Assembly: GCA_002339015.1 (NCBI GenBank)
Contig: DDJC01000037.1
Span: forward strand, 1 to 9,874
Origin: Burkholderiales bacterium UBA1834
Lineage (GTDB): Bacteria; Pseudomonadota; Gammaproteobacteria; Burkholderiales; Burkholderiaceae_C
Length of the DNA stretch: 9,874 nt
Direction of reading: 5' to 3'
The position numbers and the translations under genes are program-made. Below, piece by piece: positions 9,139-9,874 of this stretch (positions are counted from its first letter, which is position 1; each line of letters opens with the position of its first letter). Below the pieces are notes generated by a model. That model saw only the letters and a program-made list of their open reading frames with translations. It had not been told where the DNA came from and ran no database searches.

Positions 9139-9874
9139 ATGAAAGGCTTGCTGGATCTCTTTAAGCAATTCACCCCCGATGAGCACTTCGATGCCATCAA
9201 GATCGGCCTGGCTTCGCCGGAGAAAATCCGCAGCTGGTCCTTCGGTGAAGTGAAGAAGCCCGAAACCATCAACTACCGTACGTTCAAGCCCGAACGCGAC
9301 GGCCTGTTCTGCGCCAAGATCTTCGGCCCGATCAAGGACTACGAGTGCCTGTGCGGCAAGTACAAGCGCCTGAAGCACCGCGGCGTGATCTGCGAGAAGT
9401 GCGGCGTCGAAGTGACCCAGACCAAGGTTCGCCGTGACCGCATGGGCCACATCGAACTGGCCGCGCCCTGTGCGCACATCTGGTTCCTGAAGTCGCTGCC
9501 GTCGCGTCTGGGCCTGGTCCTGGACATGACCCTGCGCGACATCGAGCGCGTGCTGTACTTCGAAGCCTACGTGATCGTCGATCCCGGCATGACCCCGCTG
9601 AAGAAGTTCGGCATCATGTCCGAGGACGACTACGACGCCAAGCGCCTCGAGTACGGCGATGAGTTCCAGGCCCTGATGGGCGCGGAAGGCATCAAGCAGC
9701 TGCTCGAAGAGATGGACCTGGACGTCGAGATCGACAAGCTCCGCAACGACATGACCGGCTCGGAGCTCAAGGTCAAGAAGAACTCCAAGCGCCTGAAGGT
9801 CATGGAGGCCTTCAAGAAGTCCGGCATCAAGCCGAACTGGATGGTGCTGGACGTGCTGCCCGTGCTGCCGCCGG
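9139..9874 (+). CDS. rpoC: DNA-directed RNA polymerase subunit beta', N-terminal part (3' truncated by window edge)
   Basis: Beta' carries the Mg-binding catalytic loop, the clamp and the NusG/sigma-binding clamp helices. The frame begins at ATG 9139, six nt after AGGAG 9128-9132, and stays open to the window edge, giving 245 codons of a protein of about 1400. The start MKGLLDLFKQF is followed by IKIGLASPEKIRSWSFGEVK (21-40), PETINYRTFKPERDGLFC and the N-terminal zinc-binding site. Its cysteines are C70, C72, C85 and C88, the same numbering as in E. coli. The segment VKKNSKRLKVMEAFKKSGIK and the following PNWMVLDVLPVLPP lead toward the clamp. The catalytic NADFDGD motif lies beyond the window. 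It belongs to the rpoBC operon. Confidence 0.99.
   Translation, partial: MKGLLDLFKQFTPDEHFDAIKIGLASPEKIRSWSFGEVKKPETINYRTFKPERDGLFCAKIFGPIKDYECLCGKYKRLKHRGVICEKCGVEVTQTKVRRDRMGHIELAAPCAHIWFLKSLPSRLGLVLDMTLRDIERVLYFEAYVIVDPGMTPLKKFGIMSEDDYDAKRLEYGDEFQALMGAEGIKQLLEEMDLDVEIDKLRNDMTGSELKVKKNSKRLKVMEAFKKSGIKPNWMVLDVLPVLPP

Overview
The window is a core-genome locus of a high-GC betaproteobacterium. The gene order is tuf (3' part) - tRNA-Trp - secE - nusG - rplK - rplA - rplJ - rplL - rpoB - rpoC (5' part), all on the + strand. The order tuf-trpT-secE-nusG-rplKAJL-rpoBC, the protein sequences (for example RpoB beginning MAQTNPYSYTERKRIRKSFG and L10 beginning MSLNRNEKEAV) and the strong G/C third-position bias point to Burkholderiales, probably Comamonadaceae or the Leptothrix/Aquabacterium/Roseateles group. 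The genus assignment is inference.

Layout: 1-536 is the C-terminal 177 codons of EF-Tu. 571-646 is tRNA-Trp(CCA). 688-720 is a terminator-like hairpin. 743-1733 holds secE and nusG, the protein-export and transcription-elongation pair. 1734-1975 is a structured leader. 1976-3114 holds rplK and rplA (L11 and L1), which are translationally coupled. 3115-3477 is a 363-nt, very structured leader containing a convincing L10-type autoregulatory element. 3478-4427 holds rplJ and rplL (the L10 and L7/L12 stalk). 4428-4871 is a 444-nt spacer with a long stem-loop, a terminator-like hairpin and further inverted repeats. 4872-8999 is rpoB. 9000-9138 is a spacer with a large imperfect hairpin. 9139-9874 is the first 245 codons of rpoC.

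The genes form the translation/transcription supply line of the cell: EF-Tu and tRNA-Trp for elongation, L11/L1/L10/L12 for the L1 stalk and the GTPase-associated centre, NusG coupling RNA polymerase to the ribosome, beta and beta' as the polymerase catalytic core, and SecE as part of the SecYEG channel. All visible proteins look intact, with the expected lengths and key residues.

I see no accessory island, insertion sequence, CRISPR array, phage gene or undescribed protein system. What deserves a second look lies between the genes: a perfect 14-bp inverted repeat straddling the nusG stop codon, a run of contiguous hairpins ahead of the L10 leader with a possible alternative-pairing switch, a nested stem-loop plus terminator between rplL and rpoB, a hairpin next to the rpoB ribosome-binding site, and a REP-like hairpin between rpoB and rpoC. 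Every RNA structure here was read by eye from complementarity and none has been energy-evaluated.
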